Positions 1 to 6,799 of a stretch of 9,173 bases of DNA are shown piece by piece (within the stretch, counting starts at the first letter, position 1; each line of letters opens with the position of its first letter). The notes beneath the pieces were generated by a model. It searched no databases and had not been told where the DNA came from. It was given only the letters and a program-made list of their open reading frames with translations. The DNA comes from Candidatus Poseidoniaceae archaeon (GTDB taxonomy: Archaea; Thermoplasmatota; Poseidoniia; Poseidoniales; Poseidoniaceae): positions 4,403-13,575 of the forward strand of contig DUJJ01000017.1 in assembly GCA_013329865.1 (NCBI GenBank), in the 5' to 3' direction. The position numbers and the translations under genes were made by a program.

Positions 1-1284
1 TGGGAACTAGCAGAAGAAGTCCGGGCTGATGACAATTTACAAGAAGGTTCACAACGAATCTTCCGCTTTCCAATGGGCCCAATCAAAATGAGTTGGGTTG
101 CCCAGCACACCGCATACAATCCACCACATTCATTCGAAGACGTCATGCTAAAAGGACCATTCAAATCATGGCACCACATTCACAAATTTGAGACCATGCC
201 GGATGGTAAAGTGATGATACATGACAAGGTCAACTACCGATTACCGATGGGTTTTCTGGGCAACATTGTTGCGGGTAGGATGATAAAAAAACGACTCACG
301 AGAATGTTCACAGCTCGGGAAATTAGACTTGAAAGAGACTTGAAGCGCCATGCGGAGTTTAGCAATGTTAAACGTAAGAGGATTCTAATTGCCGGTTCAT
401 CTGGTTTGATAGGTAGACAGTTGGTCGCATTCTTGGACACTGGTGGGCACGATGTTTGGCGATTAGTCAGAAGAACGGTGAAACCAGATAACAAAGAAAT
501 ATTCTGGTCACCCAGCAACGGTGACATAGATTCCAAGCAGCTCGAGGGTTTTGACACCATTATTCATCTTGGCGGCGCCGGTATTGGCGATAAGCGATGG
601 TCCAAAAGCCGCATGAAACTTATTGAGGAAAGCAGAACCATCAGCACAACTCTATTATCAGAAACTATTGCTAATCTCAAGAAAAAACCCGAATCATTCA
701 TCGTTGCAAGCGCCGTTGGCTGGTATGGTGAACGAGGAGCCGAAACCCTCGACGAAAATTCAACCGCTGGTGAGGGGTTCTTGCCTGACACGTGCGCTCG
801 TTGGGAAGATTCGTGTCAGGCCGCTAAGGCAGCAGGTATCAGGACAGTTCACCTAAGGACCGGTATTGTGTTAGATGCAACCGGTGGAGCCCTTGGCAAA
901 ATGCTGCTCCCGGCAAAGCTTGGCGCAGGTGGTCCAATTGGTCGTGGAAAACAGTATTACAGCTGGATCTCAATGGACGACCAAATTTATGCTACGCACT
1001 TTCTGGTAATGAAAGATGATTGTGAAGGCGTTTACAATCTGACTTCGCCAAATCCAGTGCAACAAAAGCAGTTTGCTAAGGTATTAGGTAAGGTCCTAAA
1101 ACGCCCTGCGTTTATACCGACACCGCCATTGGCAATTTGGGTATTATTTGGTAAGATGGGCGTGGCTTTGACCACTGAAAGTACAAGAGTTGTCCCTTCA
1201 CGATTACTTGAGGCTGGTTACCGCTTTGAGCATGAAAACTTAGAGCCCGCCCTCAGGGACAGCCTAGGCGTTTGGAAAAACTAA
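1..1284 (+). CDS. SRPBCC-SDR fusion protein, TIGR01777 / SDR39U1-like NAD(P)-binding epimerase family (5' partial)
   Basis: The reading frame is open from base 1, so the gene begins before the window; the ATG at 73 is internal. Of the 427 residues visible, about 1-120 match the C-terminal part of an SRPBCC (START/cyclase-like) domain, with the conserved GPFKSWHHIHKF pattern near residues 52-63 and VNYRLPMG near 77-84. An extended-SDR domain follows: Rossmann loop GSSGLIG (132-138), LGGAGIGDKRW (190-200), SAVGWYG (237-243), RTGIVL (286-291), SWISMDD (321-327) and the family C-terminus LLEAGYRF (402-409). This order is known for TIGR01777 proteins. Substrate and reaction are unknown; family members are annotated as NAD-dependent epimerases, and the SRPBCC part could bind a hydrophobic ligand. 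Perhaps 30-40 N-terminal residues are missing to the left. Its stop overlaps the stop of the convergent gene. Family assignment is firm, function is not. Confidence 0.93.
   Translation, partial: WELAEEVRADDNLQEGSQRIFRFPMGPIKMSWVAQHTAYNPPHSFEDVMLKGPFKSWHHIHKFETMPDGKVMIHDKVNYRLPMGFLGNIVAGRMIKKRLTRMFTAREIRLERDLKRHAEFSNVKRKRILIAGSSGLIGRQLVAFLDTGGHDVWRLVRRTVKPDNKEIFWSPSNGDIDSKQLEGFDTIIHLGGAGIGDKRWSKSRMKLIEESRTISTTLLSETIANLKKKPESFIVASAVGWYGERGAETLDENSTAGEGFLPDTCARWEDSCQAAKAAGIRTVHLRTGIVLDATGGALGKMLLPAKLGAGGPIGRGKQYYSWISMDDQIYATHFLVMKDDCEGVYNLTSPNPVQQKQFAKVLGKVLKRPAFIPTPPLAIWVLFGKMGVALTTESTRVVPSRLLEAGYRFEHENLEPALRDSLGVWKN
1281..1284. other. Four-base overlap of convergent stop codons (CTAA)
   Basis: The TAA of the rightward SDR gene (1282-1284) and the TAG of the leftward prenyl synthase gene (complement of 1281-1283) lie inside the same CTAA. 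There is no room for a terminator between the genes, so each transcript must end inside the other gene or overlap it. Confidence 0.95.
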
Positions 1285-2288
1285 AAATTTAATCTTGGTT
1301 TGCGAATTATACCTAAGGCAAATTGTAGCTTTCGGTAAAAACTCATGCTTAATCTTCGAGTAAACACATCGCCGTTACGCTTCATCGCCTCTTCCAAGAT
1401 TGCATCATATGCGGCGCACATCAAGGATGGAGAATATCGGGCATCTTTATCCAATAGCGGTAGTAAACCAACGGCATTTTTTCGGTGTGCCATAACATGA
1501 TCGAGGTAATGACGCATGAATTCTTGCCAACCAACCGATGACGAGAGTTTACCCGATTTTAGGTCTGCTTCAGTGATGCCGAATTTCATTAATTCATCAG
1601 TTGGAAGATATATTCTGTTTCTGCTCAAATCTTCCTGAATGTCGCGTAATACATTCACCATCTGGAGATAGATGCCCATCTCGACTGCATGACGGCGTGC
1701 GTTGGGGTCGCTGTATCCATATATCTCTACCAAACACAAACCAACGGTTGAGGCAACTCGATAGCAATAGCGACGGAGGTCTTCAAAACGTTGATACTTG
1801 GCGCAGTAGAGATCGTCTTCCATCCCAGAAATTAGTTCTCTGAGGTGATCTAACTCGACTGGAAATTTATTGATAACATCTGATAGAGCAATAAAGATTG
1901 GTTCGTTAACTGTTTCACCATGTTCGATTTTGTCAAGGTTGATTCTGTACCATAGCAAAGAGCGTAGCTTCTTGATGTGGTTGACATCGTCATTAAGGGG
2001 CTCAGATTGCTTGTCAATTGACAATTGTATACTGCGGTTTTCTGCCTGTTCGTTTAGATGTGATAAATCCTTATCTGGTAACCAATCACCGTCAACAATA
2101 TCGTCAACTCGACGGCAGAAAGCATACAGTGAATTTACTGCCTTTCGCTTGTGGATAGGGAGATGTCTAAAGGACCTAAAAAACGAACTTGATGCGTTAC
2201 GGGCAATCATTTCGCATTCCATGTATGCATTATCCAAACGGTCGGCAGCACTGGGTTTTTCTTGACCTAGTTGGAAGATTGAGACCAT
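1281..2288 (-). CDS. Squalene/phytoene synthase family protein (head-to-head prenyl diphosphate synthase)
   Basis: The 335-residue product has the length and motifs of trans-isoprenyl diphosphate head-to-head synthases. The first aspartate-rich motif is DDIVD (62-66) in the context YAFCRRVDDIVDG. The second is DIQED (216-220) in NVLRDIQEDLSRNRIYLP. Both bind the Mg-diphosphates of two prenyl diphosphates. GMEDDL (155-160) and RYCYRVASTVG (173-183) are further family blocks. The likely product is phytoene (from GGPP) or squalene/presqualene diphosphate (from FPP); the motifs look closer to the CrtB/HpnD branch than to eukaryotic squalene synthase, but I cannot decide. No C-terminal membrane anchor is evident, so it is probably a cytosolic or peripheral enzyme. 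The ATG at 2288 is preceded by AGGTG with a 5-base spacer. It lies 93 bp downstream of the aldehyde dehydrogenase gene on the same strand and may be read with it or from its own promoter. Confidence 0.93.
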   Translation of the reverse strand: MVSIFQLGQEKPSAADRLDNAYMECEMIARNASSSFFRSFRHLPIHKRKAVNSLYAFCRRVDDIVDGDWLPDKDLSHLNEQAENRSIQLSIDKQSEPLNDDVNHIKKLRSLLWYRINLDKIEHGETVNEPIFIALSDVINKFPVELDHLRELISGMEDDLYCAKYQRFEDLRRYCYRVASTVGLCLVEIYGYSDPNARRHAVEMGIYLQMVNVLRDIQEDLSRNRIYLPTDELMKFGITEADLKSGKLSSSVGWQEFMRHYLDHVMAHRKNAVGLLPLLDKDARYSPSLMCAAYDAILEEAMKRNGDVFTRRLSMSFYRKLQFALGIIRKPRLNF

Positions 2289-2293
2289 GATAA

Positions 2294-2298
2294 CACCT
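2294..2298 (-). promoter_or_regulatory. Shine-Dalgarno site of the prenyl synthase gene
   Basis: On the minus strand AGGTG sits five bases before the ATG at 2288 and pairs with the UCACCUCC end of archaeal 16S rRNA. It supports this start over downstream methionines. Confidence 0.7.
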
Positions 2299-2333
2299 AA
2301 GCAACAGATTGGCTGTATTTCTAACTCGTCTTA

Positions 2334-2357
2334 TTGATATATCAACTATAGTATCAA
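2334..2357 (-). promoter_or_regulatory. Hexamer array (one inverted, two direct TATCAA copies) with TATA-like core; candidate promoter/operator
   Basis: On the + strand the blocks are TTGATA (2334-2339), TATCAA (2340-2345), CTATAG (2346-2351) and TATCAA (2352-2357), with no spacer. The first two make a perfect 12-bp palindrome, TTGATATATCAA, and CTATAG is itself palindromic. The AT-rich core GATATATC lies about 50 bases upstream of the prenyl synthase ATG, so a TATA-dependent start about 26 bases downstream would give a leader of roughly 25 bases containing the AGGTG site. A promoter with an overlapping regulator site is an inference; palindromes of 12 bp also occur by chance. Confidence 0.4.
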
Positions 2358-2381
2358 GCCCAAATAATTCGCTGCGTGATG

Positions 2382-4010
2382 TCAAGCAAGTTGTGTCCAA
2401 TCCACTTCTGCTTCAACCATCTCAATTTCGTCAACGTCCATTTGCGCCAACTGTAATTTTCCAGATAGTTCATCATTCACCGCATGCCAGTAGGAATATG
2501 CTTCAATTACCCAAATACCGGATTCTCTCGTGCCATTGCCTGACCCTTTGACCCCGCCAAATGGTAGGTGAGCCTCGGCACCGGTAGTTGAATTGTTGAT
2601 ACCGGTCATTCCTGCTCTAATCCCCGTCTTGTAGCGGTATGCTTCTAGACGGTCATTAGTGTATATCGCCGAAGATAATCCGTATGGACTGGCATTTGCT
2701 AAGTGAAGCGCGTGATCGAAATCATCTGCTTTGACTACGGTTACCAGTGGTCCGAATATTTCCTCATGGAAACACTCCATATCCTCTGTTACATCAACGA
2801 ATACATGCGGCCACATGAATACGCCCTCGCTAGGATCGCCAATGAAATTCTCTGGCATATTGCCGGTGGTAATCTCGCCTTGGCCCCAAATCTGCTTGGC
2901 ACCGCTTGCTTTTGCCATCTCGACGCCAACAAGGAAGTCTTTTCCATACTTTGCCGATAACATCGGGCCATACAACACATCTTTGTGAACTAATGAGTTA
3001 CCGATTTTTGTTGACTTGACTTTCGCCATGAATTTTTCCATGAATTCATCGTAAATATCCTTGTGAACAATTAGATTGCCTAGGCTAGTACAGCGTTGCC
3101 CAGCCGTCCCAAATGCCCCCCAATAAGCCCCTTCAACAGCGTTATTGAGATCAGCAGTTGGCATCACCACCAATGGATTCTTGCCGCCCAACTCAAGGGA
3201 GCAGGAGACTAGGTTGCGCCCACAAACCTCGCCAATCATCTTGCCGATACCGGTAGATCCGGTAAAGGAAATTTTGTTGACCAAACCTTCGTCTACTGCA
3301 TCAACAAGGTATTGCCCTGCACCACTACCCTTGCCGTGAACTAAGTTGATTACGCCATCAGGAAGCCCAGCTTCATACATGATTCTTGCAAGGGCGAAAG
3401 ATAGCAGAGGGGCATCTTGTGGGCTCTTCCAAACGCAGGTATTGCCACACATGATTGCTGGAATCATCTTCCAGAATGGTACCGCTGACGGAAAATTACA
3501 GGCGTTAATGATACCGCAAACTCCCAGTGGGCGCCGATAAGTGAACAACTCTTTGTCGGGCAACTCAGAATTGACCGTCTGCCCGTAAAGACGGCGTCCT
3601 TCAGACTGGAAAAACAAGCAAGTGTCGATGGCTTCCTGAATTTCTCCGCCAGACTCTTTGAGAGTTTTGCCAATTTCACGGGTTTCTAATGCTACTAATG
3701 CTTCTTTGTGCTCCATGAGGAGGCGGCCCATATTACCGATTATTTGTCCACGTGTTGGAGCAGGTGTTGCGGCCCATGCAGGGAATGCTTGGCGGGCTGC
3801 ATGCAACGCATCTCTAACGTCATCTCTGGTTGAGAGGGGGAACTCCCCTAAACAGTCAGCCAACAACGCCGGATTGGTAGAGGTAAAAACTGCCCCGTCA
3901 CTGGCCGAAGTCAATTGACCATTGATGATATTATAACCGCGAACTGCGGGCTTGCCGTTTGGGTTTTCCAGCGAGATAAATTCTAATCCCGTTTCTAAAA
4001 CATGAACCAT
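2382..4010 (-). CDS. NAD(P)-dependent aldehyde dehydrogenase, ALDH7-like
   Basis: The 542-residue protein is a complete ALDH-superfamily enzyme that oxidises an aldehyde to a carboxylate. Visible active-site elements are the oxyanion Asn in NACNFPSAVP (N172), cofactor Lys in WKSP (K195), the nucleotide loop FTGSTGIGK (249-257), general base Glu in LELGG (E273), nucleophile Cys in GTAGQRCTS (C307), and HEEIFGP (E417). The blocks GTAGQRCT, TTGAEAHLPFGG and SGNGTRESG resemble the ALDH7 group (antiquitin, piperidine-6-carboxylate/aminoadipate-semialdehyde dehydrogenases), but other ALDH classes share parts of them, so the substrate is open. It is longer than the usual 480-510 residues, with about 25 extra N-terminal residues and an acidic C-terminal tail (about 523-540). 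No signal peptide is seen, so it is cytosolic. The ATG at 4010 lacks a Shine-Dalgarno but lies about 30 bases from a TATA-like box, suggesting a nearly leaderless mRNA. Confidence 0.95.
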   Translation of the reverse strand: MVHVLETGLEFISLENPNGKPAVRGYNIINGQLTSASDGAVFTSTNPALLADCLGEFPLSTRDDVRDALHAARQAFPAWAATPAPTRGQIIGNMGRLLMEHKEALVALETREIGKTLKESGGEIQEAIDTCLFFQSEGRRLYGQTVNSELPDKELFTYRRPLGVCGIINACNFPSAVPFWKMIPAIMCGNTCVWKSPQDAPLLSFALARIMYEAGLPDGVINLVHGKGSGAGQYLVDAVDEGLVNKISFTGSTGIGKMIGEVCGRNLVSCSLELGGKNPLVVMPTADLNNAVEGAYWGAFGTAGQRCTSLGNLIVHKDIYDEFMEKFMAKVKSTKIGNSLVHKDVLYGPMLSAKYGKDFLVGVEMAKASGAKQIWGQGEITTGNMPENFIGDPSEGVFMWPHVFVDVTEDMECFHEEIFGPLVTVVKADDFDHALHLANASPYGLSSAIYTNDRLEAYRYKTGIRAGMTGINNSTTGAEAHLPFGGVKGSGNGTRESGIWVIEAYSYWHAVNDELSGKLQLAQMDVDEIEMVEAEVDWTQLA

Positions 4011-4037
4011 GGCTAGGCCAGTTAAGTCGGATTATTG

Positions 4038-4045
4038 AATATAAT
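4038..4045 (-). promoter_or_regulatory. TATA-like box of the aldehyde dehydrogenase gene
   Basis: ATTATATT on the minus strand is centred about 31 bases before the ATG at 4010. Archaeal transcription starts about 25 bases below the box, which puts the 5' end close to the start codon. This fits the absence of a Shine-Dalgarno there. Confidence 0.45.
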
Positions 4046-4089
4046 GGTCACAGAGGGTAAAAAAATGTATTGAAATTAACCATGGAGGG

Positions 4090-4096
4090 TTTAAAT
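4090..4096 (+). promoter_or_regulatory. TATA-like box, candidate cdc48 promoter
   Basis: TTTAAAT, preceded by purine-rich GGAGGG that could act as a BRE, is the best TATA candidate in the 170-bp divergent spacer. It predicts a leader of about 60 bases containing the AAGGAG site. CTTAAA at 4147-4152 is an alternative box but would start transcription near the ribosome site. Confidence 0.35.
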
Positions 4097-4166
4097 CACA
4101 TGGCCAATAGAACACAATGCTTGGAGATTGGGCAGTAAGTACTAAACTTAAAGCACGAGCCAAGGC

Positions 4167-4172
4167 AAGGAG
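4167..4172 (+). promoter_or_regulatory. Shine-Dalgarno site of cdc48
   Basis: AAGGAG lies eight bases before the ATG at 4181, a good match to the archaeal anti-Shine-Dalgarno, and fixes the start that gives a family-typical N-terminus. Confidence 0.75.
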
Positions 4173-4180
4173 CGATTACT

Positions 4181-6406
4181 ATGTCAGGTCAAAATGAAAC
4201 TATCTCACTTACGGTGGAAAAATCAATTCCCTCAGACGTTGGCCACGGCAGAGCGCGTATTTCAGGCGATTCCGGGTTGGATCTAAAACCCGGGGACATC
4301 GTCCTTATCAAAGGTGAAAAGCGGTCTACTGCCGCAATTTACTGGCGCAGTAGACCCGAAGATAACAAAATGGCAATCATTCGAATCGACGGAATAATCC
4401 GAAAAAACGCTGGTGTTAGCCTTAGAGACAAAGTAACCGTCTCTAAGGTTGAAGCCGAGGAATGTAAGAAACTCGTAATCTCTCCGGTTATGGCCAACAA
4501 ACAGAAAGTCAAATTCGGCCCTGGCATCGAAGGATTCGCTCGTCGAGGATTGCAGAATCGTCCAGTAGTTCAAGGCGACAGAATATTCATTCCCGGAATG
4601 ACACTGTTTGCTGAAGCATTGCCGTTTGCTGTAGTTCAGACTACTCCCAAAGGCGTCGTGAAAGTCACCAACGATACAGACATTGTAATCAAGGATGAAG
4701 CAATCGACGACGAAGACATCGGCCAATCTGAAGGAATTACCTACGAAGACGTCGGTGGTATCGGTCAGCAGTTACAAAAGGTCAGAGAAATGATAGAATT
4801 GCCGCTCAAACATCCTGAACTGTTCCGCAGGCTTGGGATAGACCCACCTAAAGGAGTCCTACTTCACGGACCACCCGGAACTGGAAAAACTATGATTGCA
4901 AAAGCTGTTGCTACGGAGACCAACGCGCATTTCAAAAGCATCAACGGGCCAGAAATAATCAGCAAATATTACGGTGAGTCTGAGAAACAACTACGAGAAA
5001 TATTCGATGACGCTAGTGACAATGCTCCTGCAATTGTTTTCATTGACGAGATTGATTCGATTTGCCCCAAGCGTGAAGACGTCAGTGGAGAAGTAGAACG
5101 CCGTGTCGTTGCGCAAATGCTTACACTGATGGACGGAATGCAAGGACGTGATAATGTAGTTGTCATCGGTGCGACAAATCGTCGAGACGCTCTTGACCCT
5201 GCCTTGAGAAGACCGGGTAGGTTTGACCGTGAGATTGAGATTGGTGTGCCAGACAGAGACGGTCGAAGCGAAATCATGGATGTCCACACCAGACAAATGC
5301 CGATGTCAGAAGATTTCGACATTACCTGGATTCTAGATAACACCTACGGATTTGTTGGTGCAGACCTAGCGGCACTAGTTCGAGAAGCAGCAATGAAAGC
5401 TTTGCGCAGATATCTCCCTGAAATAGACCTTGAGGAGGACACTATACCTCCAGAAGTTCTCGAGAAAATGGAAGTTTGCATGGAAGATTTCCGCCAAGCA
5501 ATCAAGGATATTGAACCATCAGCACTCCGGGAGATATACGTTGAAGTCCCAGAAGTAACCTGGGATGAAATCGGTGGACTAGAAGACGTCAAATCAAGGC
5601 TCAAAGAATCAGTGGAATGGCCTCTGACCAAACCTGAATTATTCGAACACTTCGGCATCAAGCCCCCAAGAGGCATAGTTATGTTTGGAGCACCGGGAAC
5701 CGGAAAAACACTGCTAGCTAAAGCAATTGCTAATGAAGCACAAGCGAACTTCATCAGCATCAAGGGTCCAGAGATGATTTCAAAATGGGTAGGAGAGTCA
5801 GAACGTGCTGTACGCGAGATTTTCAAGAAAGCCAAGCAGTCGTCACCGTCGATAATATTCCTCGACGAATTCGAATCAATCGCCAACATGCGCTCATCAA
5901 GTTCGGGCGATGGCAGTGATGTTTCCAATCGTGTCGTGAATCAACTGTTAGCCAGCATGGATGGTGTTGAATCTATTGACGGGGTGATTATTGTTGCCGC
6001 AACCAACAGACCTGAGATGATTGACCCAGCGTTGTTACGTAGTGGCAGATTCGAGCGAGTCCTACATGTCCCACCGCCGGATGTTGGTGCCCGAGAAGCA
6101 ATCTTCAACATCCACTGTAAGGGAATGCCACTGTCTAATTTCTCAATCAAAGATGTATTGAAAGGAATGGATGGCTTTACCGGGGCCGATATTGAAGCAG
6201 TATGTCGTGAAGCCGCACTAATATGTATGCGAGCCAACAAAAAGAAAGTTACGAAGAGTCACTTCGAGGAAGCGATCGGCAGAGTCAGACCAACAGTCAC
6301 ACCAGAAATGCTAGAATACTACCAAAAGATGGAAACTAGGTTGACATCTGGAATGTCGAATATCAAGCGAACTAAAGACTTTAGTCACGGTATCGAAACC
6401 ATGTGA
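4181..6406 (+). CDS. cdc48: Cdc48/VAT-type double AAA+ ATPase (unfoldase)
   Basis: The 741-residue protein matches the archaeal Cdc48/VAT family in length and order: N-terminal double-psi barrel and second N subdomain (about 6-180), D1 AAA (about 187-440) and D2 AAA (about 460-700). D1 has Walker A GPPGTGKT (230-237), pore loop KYYGE (262-266), Walker B VFIDEID (286-292), sensor ATNR (331-334) and arginine-finger region RRPGRFDR (343-350). D2 has Walker A GAPGTGKT (503-510), pore loop KWVGE (535-539), Walker B IIFLDE (558-563) and ATNRPE (607-612). It should form a cytosolic hexamer that threads and unfolds proteins using ATP, feeding the proteasome or remodelling complexes. Oddities: D2 Walker B continues FE instead of the usual ID/LD, its second-region-of-homology reads RSGRFER instead of RPGRFDR, and the C-terminus HGIETM is not an HbYX tail. 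A PRC-barrel gene follows after 59 bp. Confidence 0.97.
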   Translation: MSGQNETISLTVEKSIPSDVGHGRARISGDSGLDLKPGDIVLIKGEKRSTAAIYWRSRPEDNKMAIIRIDGIIRKNAGVSLRDKVTVSKVEAEECKKLVISPVMANKQKVKFGPGIEGFARRGLQNRPVVQGDRIFIPGMTLFAEALPFAVVQTTPKGVVKVTNDTDIVIKDEAIDDEDIGQSEGITYEDVGGIGQQLQKVREMIELPLKHPELFRRLGIDPPKGVLLHGPPGTGKTMIAKAVATETNAHFKSINGPEIISKYYGESEKQLREIFDDASDNAPAIVFIDEIDSICPKREDVSGEVERRVVAQMLTLMDGMQGRDNVVVIGATNRRDALDPALRRPGRFDREIEIGVPDRDGRSEIMDVHTRQMPMSEDFDITWILDNTYGFVGADLAALVREAAMKALRRYLPEIDLEEDTIPPEVLEKMEVCMEDFRQAIKDIEPSALREIYVEVPEVTWDEIGGLEDVKSRLKESVEWPLTKPELFEHFGIKPPRGIVMFGAPGTGKTLLAKAIANEAQANFISIKGPEMISKWVGESERAVREIFKKAKQSSPSIIFLDEFESIANMRSSSSGDGSDVSNRVVNQLLASMDGVESIDGVIIVAATNRPEMIDPALLRSGRFERVLHVPPPDVGAREAIFNIHCKGMPLSNFSIKDVLKGMDGFTGADIEAVCREAALICMRANKKKVTKSHFEEAIGRVRPTVTPEMLEYYQKMETRLTSGMSNIKRTKDFSHGIETM
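4323..4356. repeat. Perfect 10-bp inverted repeat inside cdc48
   Basis: GGTCTACTGC (4323-4332) and its exact reverse complement GCAGTAGACC (4347-4356) flank a 14-base spacer. In mRNA this could form a 10-bp hairpin about 145 bases after the start codon, in the N-domain coding region. No T-run follows, so it is not a terminator. Confidence 0.75.
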
Positions 6407-6450
6407 TGTTGACCGACGCATTCAAGGACCGAAACAACATCAATACACCA

Positions 6451-6456
6451 AAGAGG
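6451..6456 (+). promoter_or_regulatory. Probable Shine-Dalgarno of the PRC-barrel gene
   Basis: AAGAGG stands nine bases before the ATG at 6466. The match and spacing are weaker than for cdc48, but no comparable site precedes the GTG/ATG candidates at 6403 and 6406, so it favours 6466 as the start. Confidence 0.5.
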
Positions 6457-6465
6457 CATGATATC

Positions 6466-6705
6466 ATGGCGGTTTTTGCAAATGAAGTCATGGGACGTGA
6501 CGTAGTCGATTCACACAATGAAAAATTAGGGGAGATAAGCGATTTAGTTATCGACAAACTATCAGGTTCAGTAACTCAAATTGTTGTCATCCTTGAGGGT
6601 AATTTAGACCCTACCTTACTGCCTTGGGATTACCGCGATGGTCGAATGATGATTCCAATTGACGATGTTGCGCGGATTGCAAATCGAATTCATCTGCGAA
6701 AATGA
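6466..6705 (+). CDS. PRC-barrel domain protein
   Basis: A 79-residue single-domain PRC-barrel protein. The typical pattern is visible from the first residues: FANEVMGRDVVDSHNEKLGE (4-23), a beta strand with SDLVIDK (25-31), VTQIVVILEG (36-45), and the closing MIPIDDVARIA (62-72). Small PRC-barrel proteins of this kind are widespread in archaea; some work in cell division (haloarchaeal CdpB type, SepF-interacting) and the fold also occurs in RNA processing and photosynthetic proteins. No membrane segment or nucleotide site is seen, so it is likely a small cytosolic binding module or dimer. I chose ATG 6466 because the fold begins there and an AAGAGG site precedes it. An in-frame GTG at 6403 or ATG at 6406 would overlap or abut the cdc48 stop and add about 20 uncharacteristic polar residues. 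Probably cotranscribed with cdc48; function with it is inferred only from position. Confidence 0.88.
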   Translation: MAVFANEVMGRDVVDSHNEKLGEISDLVIDKLSGSVTQIVVILEGNLDPTLLPWDYRDGRMMIPIDDVARIANRIHLRK

Positions 6706-6799
6706 TCTATCAATGAGCATTTAATCTACAACTATAGACAACATTCTAAACTAAAGCGCGTGCGTCTAGTGTCGGAATTACGCTCTAGTTGGTGTGGAC
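6706..6799 (+). promoter_or_regulatory. Intergenic region with possible TATA-like elements
   Basis: This 94-bp gap between the PRC-barrel and DUF4350 genes has AT-rich candidates TTTAAT (6720-6725) and CTATAG (6732-6737), either of which could drive a new transcript with a leader of about 40-55 bases. There is no hairpin plus T-run. Whether the envelope pair has its own promoter is undecided. Confidence 0.25.
6791..6794 (+). promoter_or_regulatory. Shine-Dalgarno of the DUF4350 gene (decides the start)
   Basis: GGTG with a five-base spacer precedes the ATG at 6800, the same geometry as for the prenyl synthase gene. It overlaps the alternative GTG start at 6794, which argues against that start. 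Confidence 0.5.

Noticed and set aside
73..75. ATG at 73 as the start of the SDR fusion gene
   Set aside because: The frame is open and family-like (SRPBCC residues) from base 1, so the true start lies left of the window.
2011..2024. Perfect 14-bp palindrome TTGTCAATTGACAA inside the prenyl synthase gene
   Set aside because: About half of one such palindrome is expected by chance in a window this size, and it sits inside a coding region away from any promoter.
1870..2265. A 131-codon frame antisense to the prenyl synthase gene
   Set aside because: Overlaps the catalytic part of a clear enzyme gene and shows no protein-like features.
4082..4138. An 18-codon upstream ORF in the cdc48 leader (MEGLNHMANRTQCLEIGQ)
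   Set aside because: No ribosome site, and its start overlaps the putative TATA box, so it would not be in the predicted transcript.
4283..4726. A 147-codon antisense frame in the cdc48 N-domain
   Set aside because: Fully covered by the conserved N-domain on the other strand; no motif and no credible ribosome site.
5344..5928. A 194-codon open frame antisense to cdc48
   Set aside because: It lies opposite a highly conserved AAA+ coding region, has no recognisable domain and a Ser/Ile-rich composition typical of a reverse-frame shadow.
6706..6799. Terminator or small RNA between the PRC-barrel and DUF4350 genes
   Set aside because: No stable hairpin with a T-run and no recognisable RNA motif; only short AT-rich boxes.
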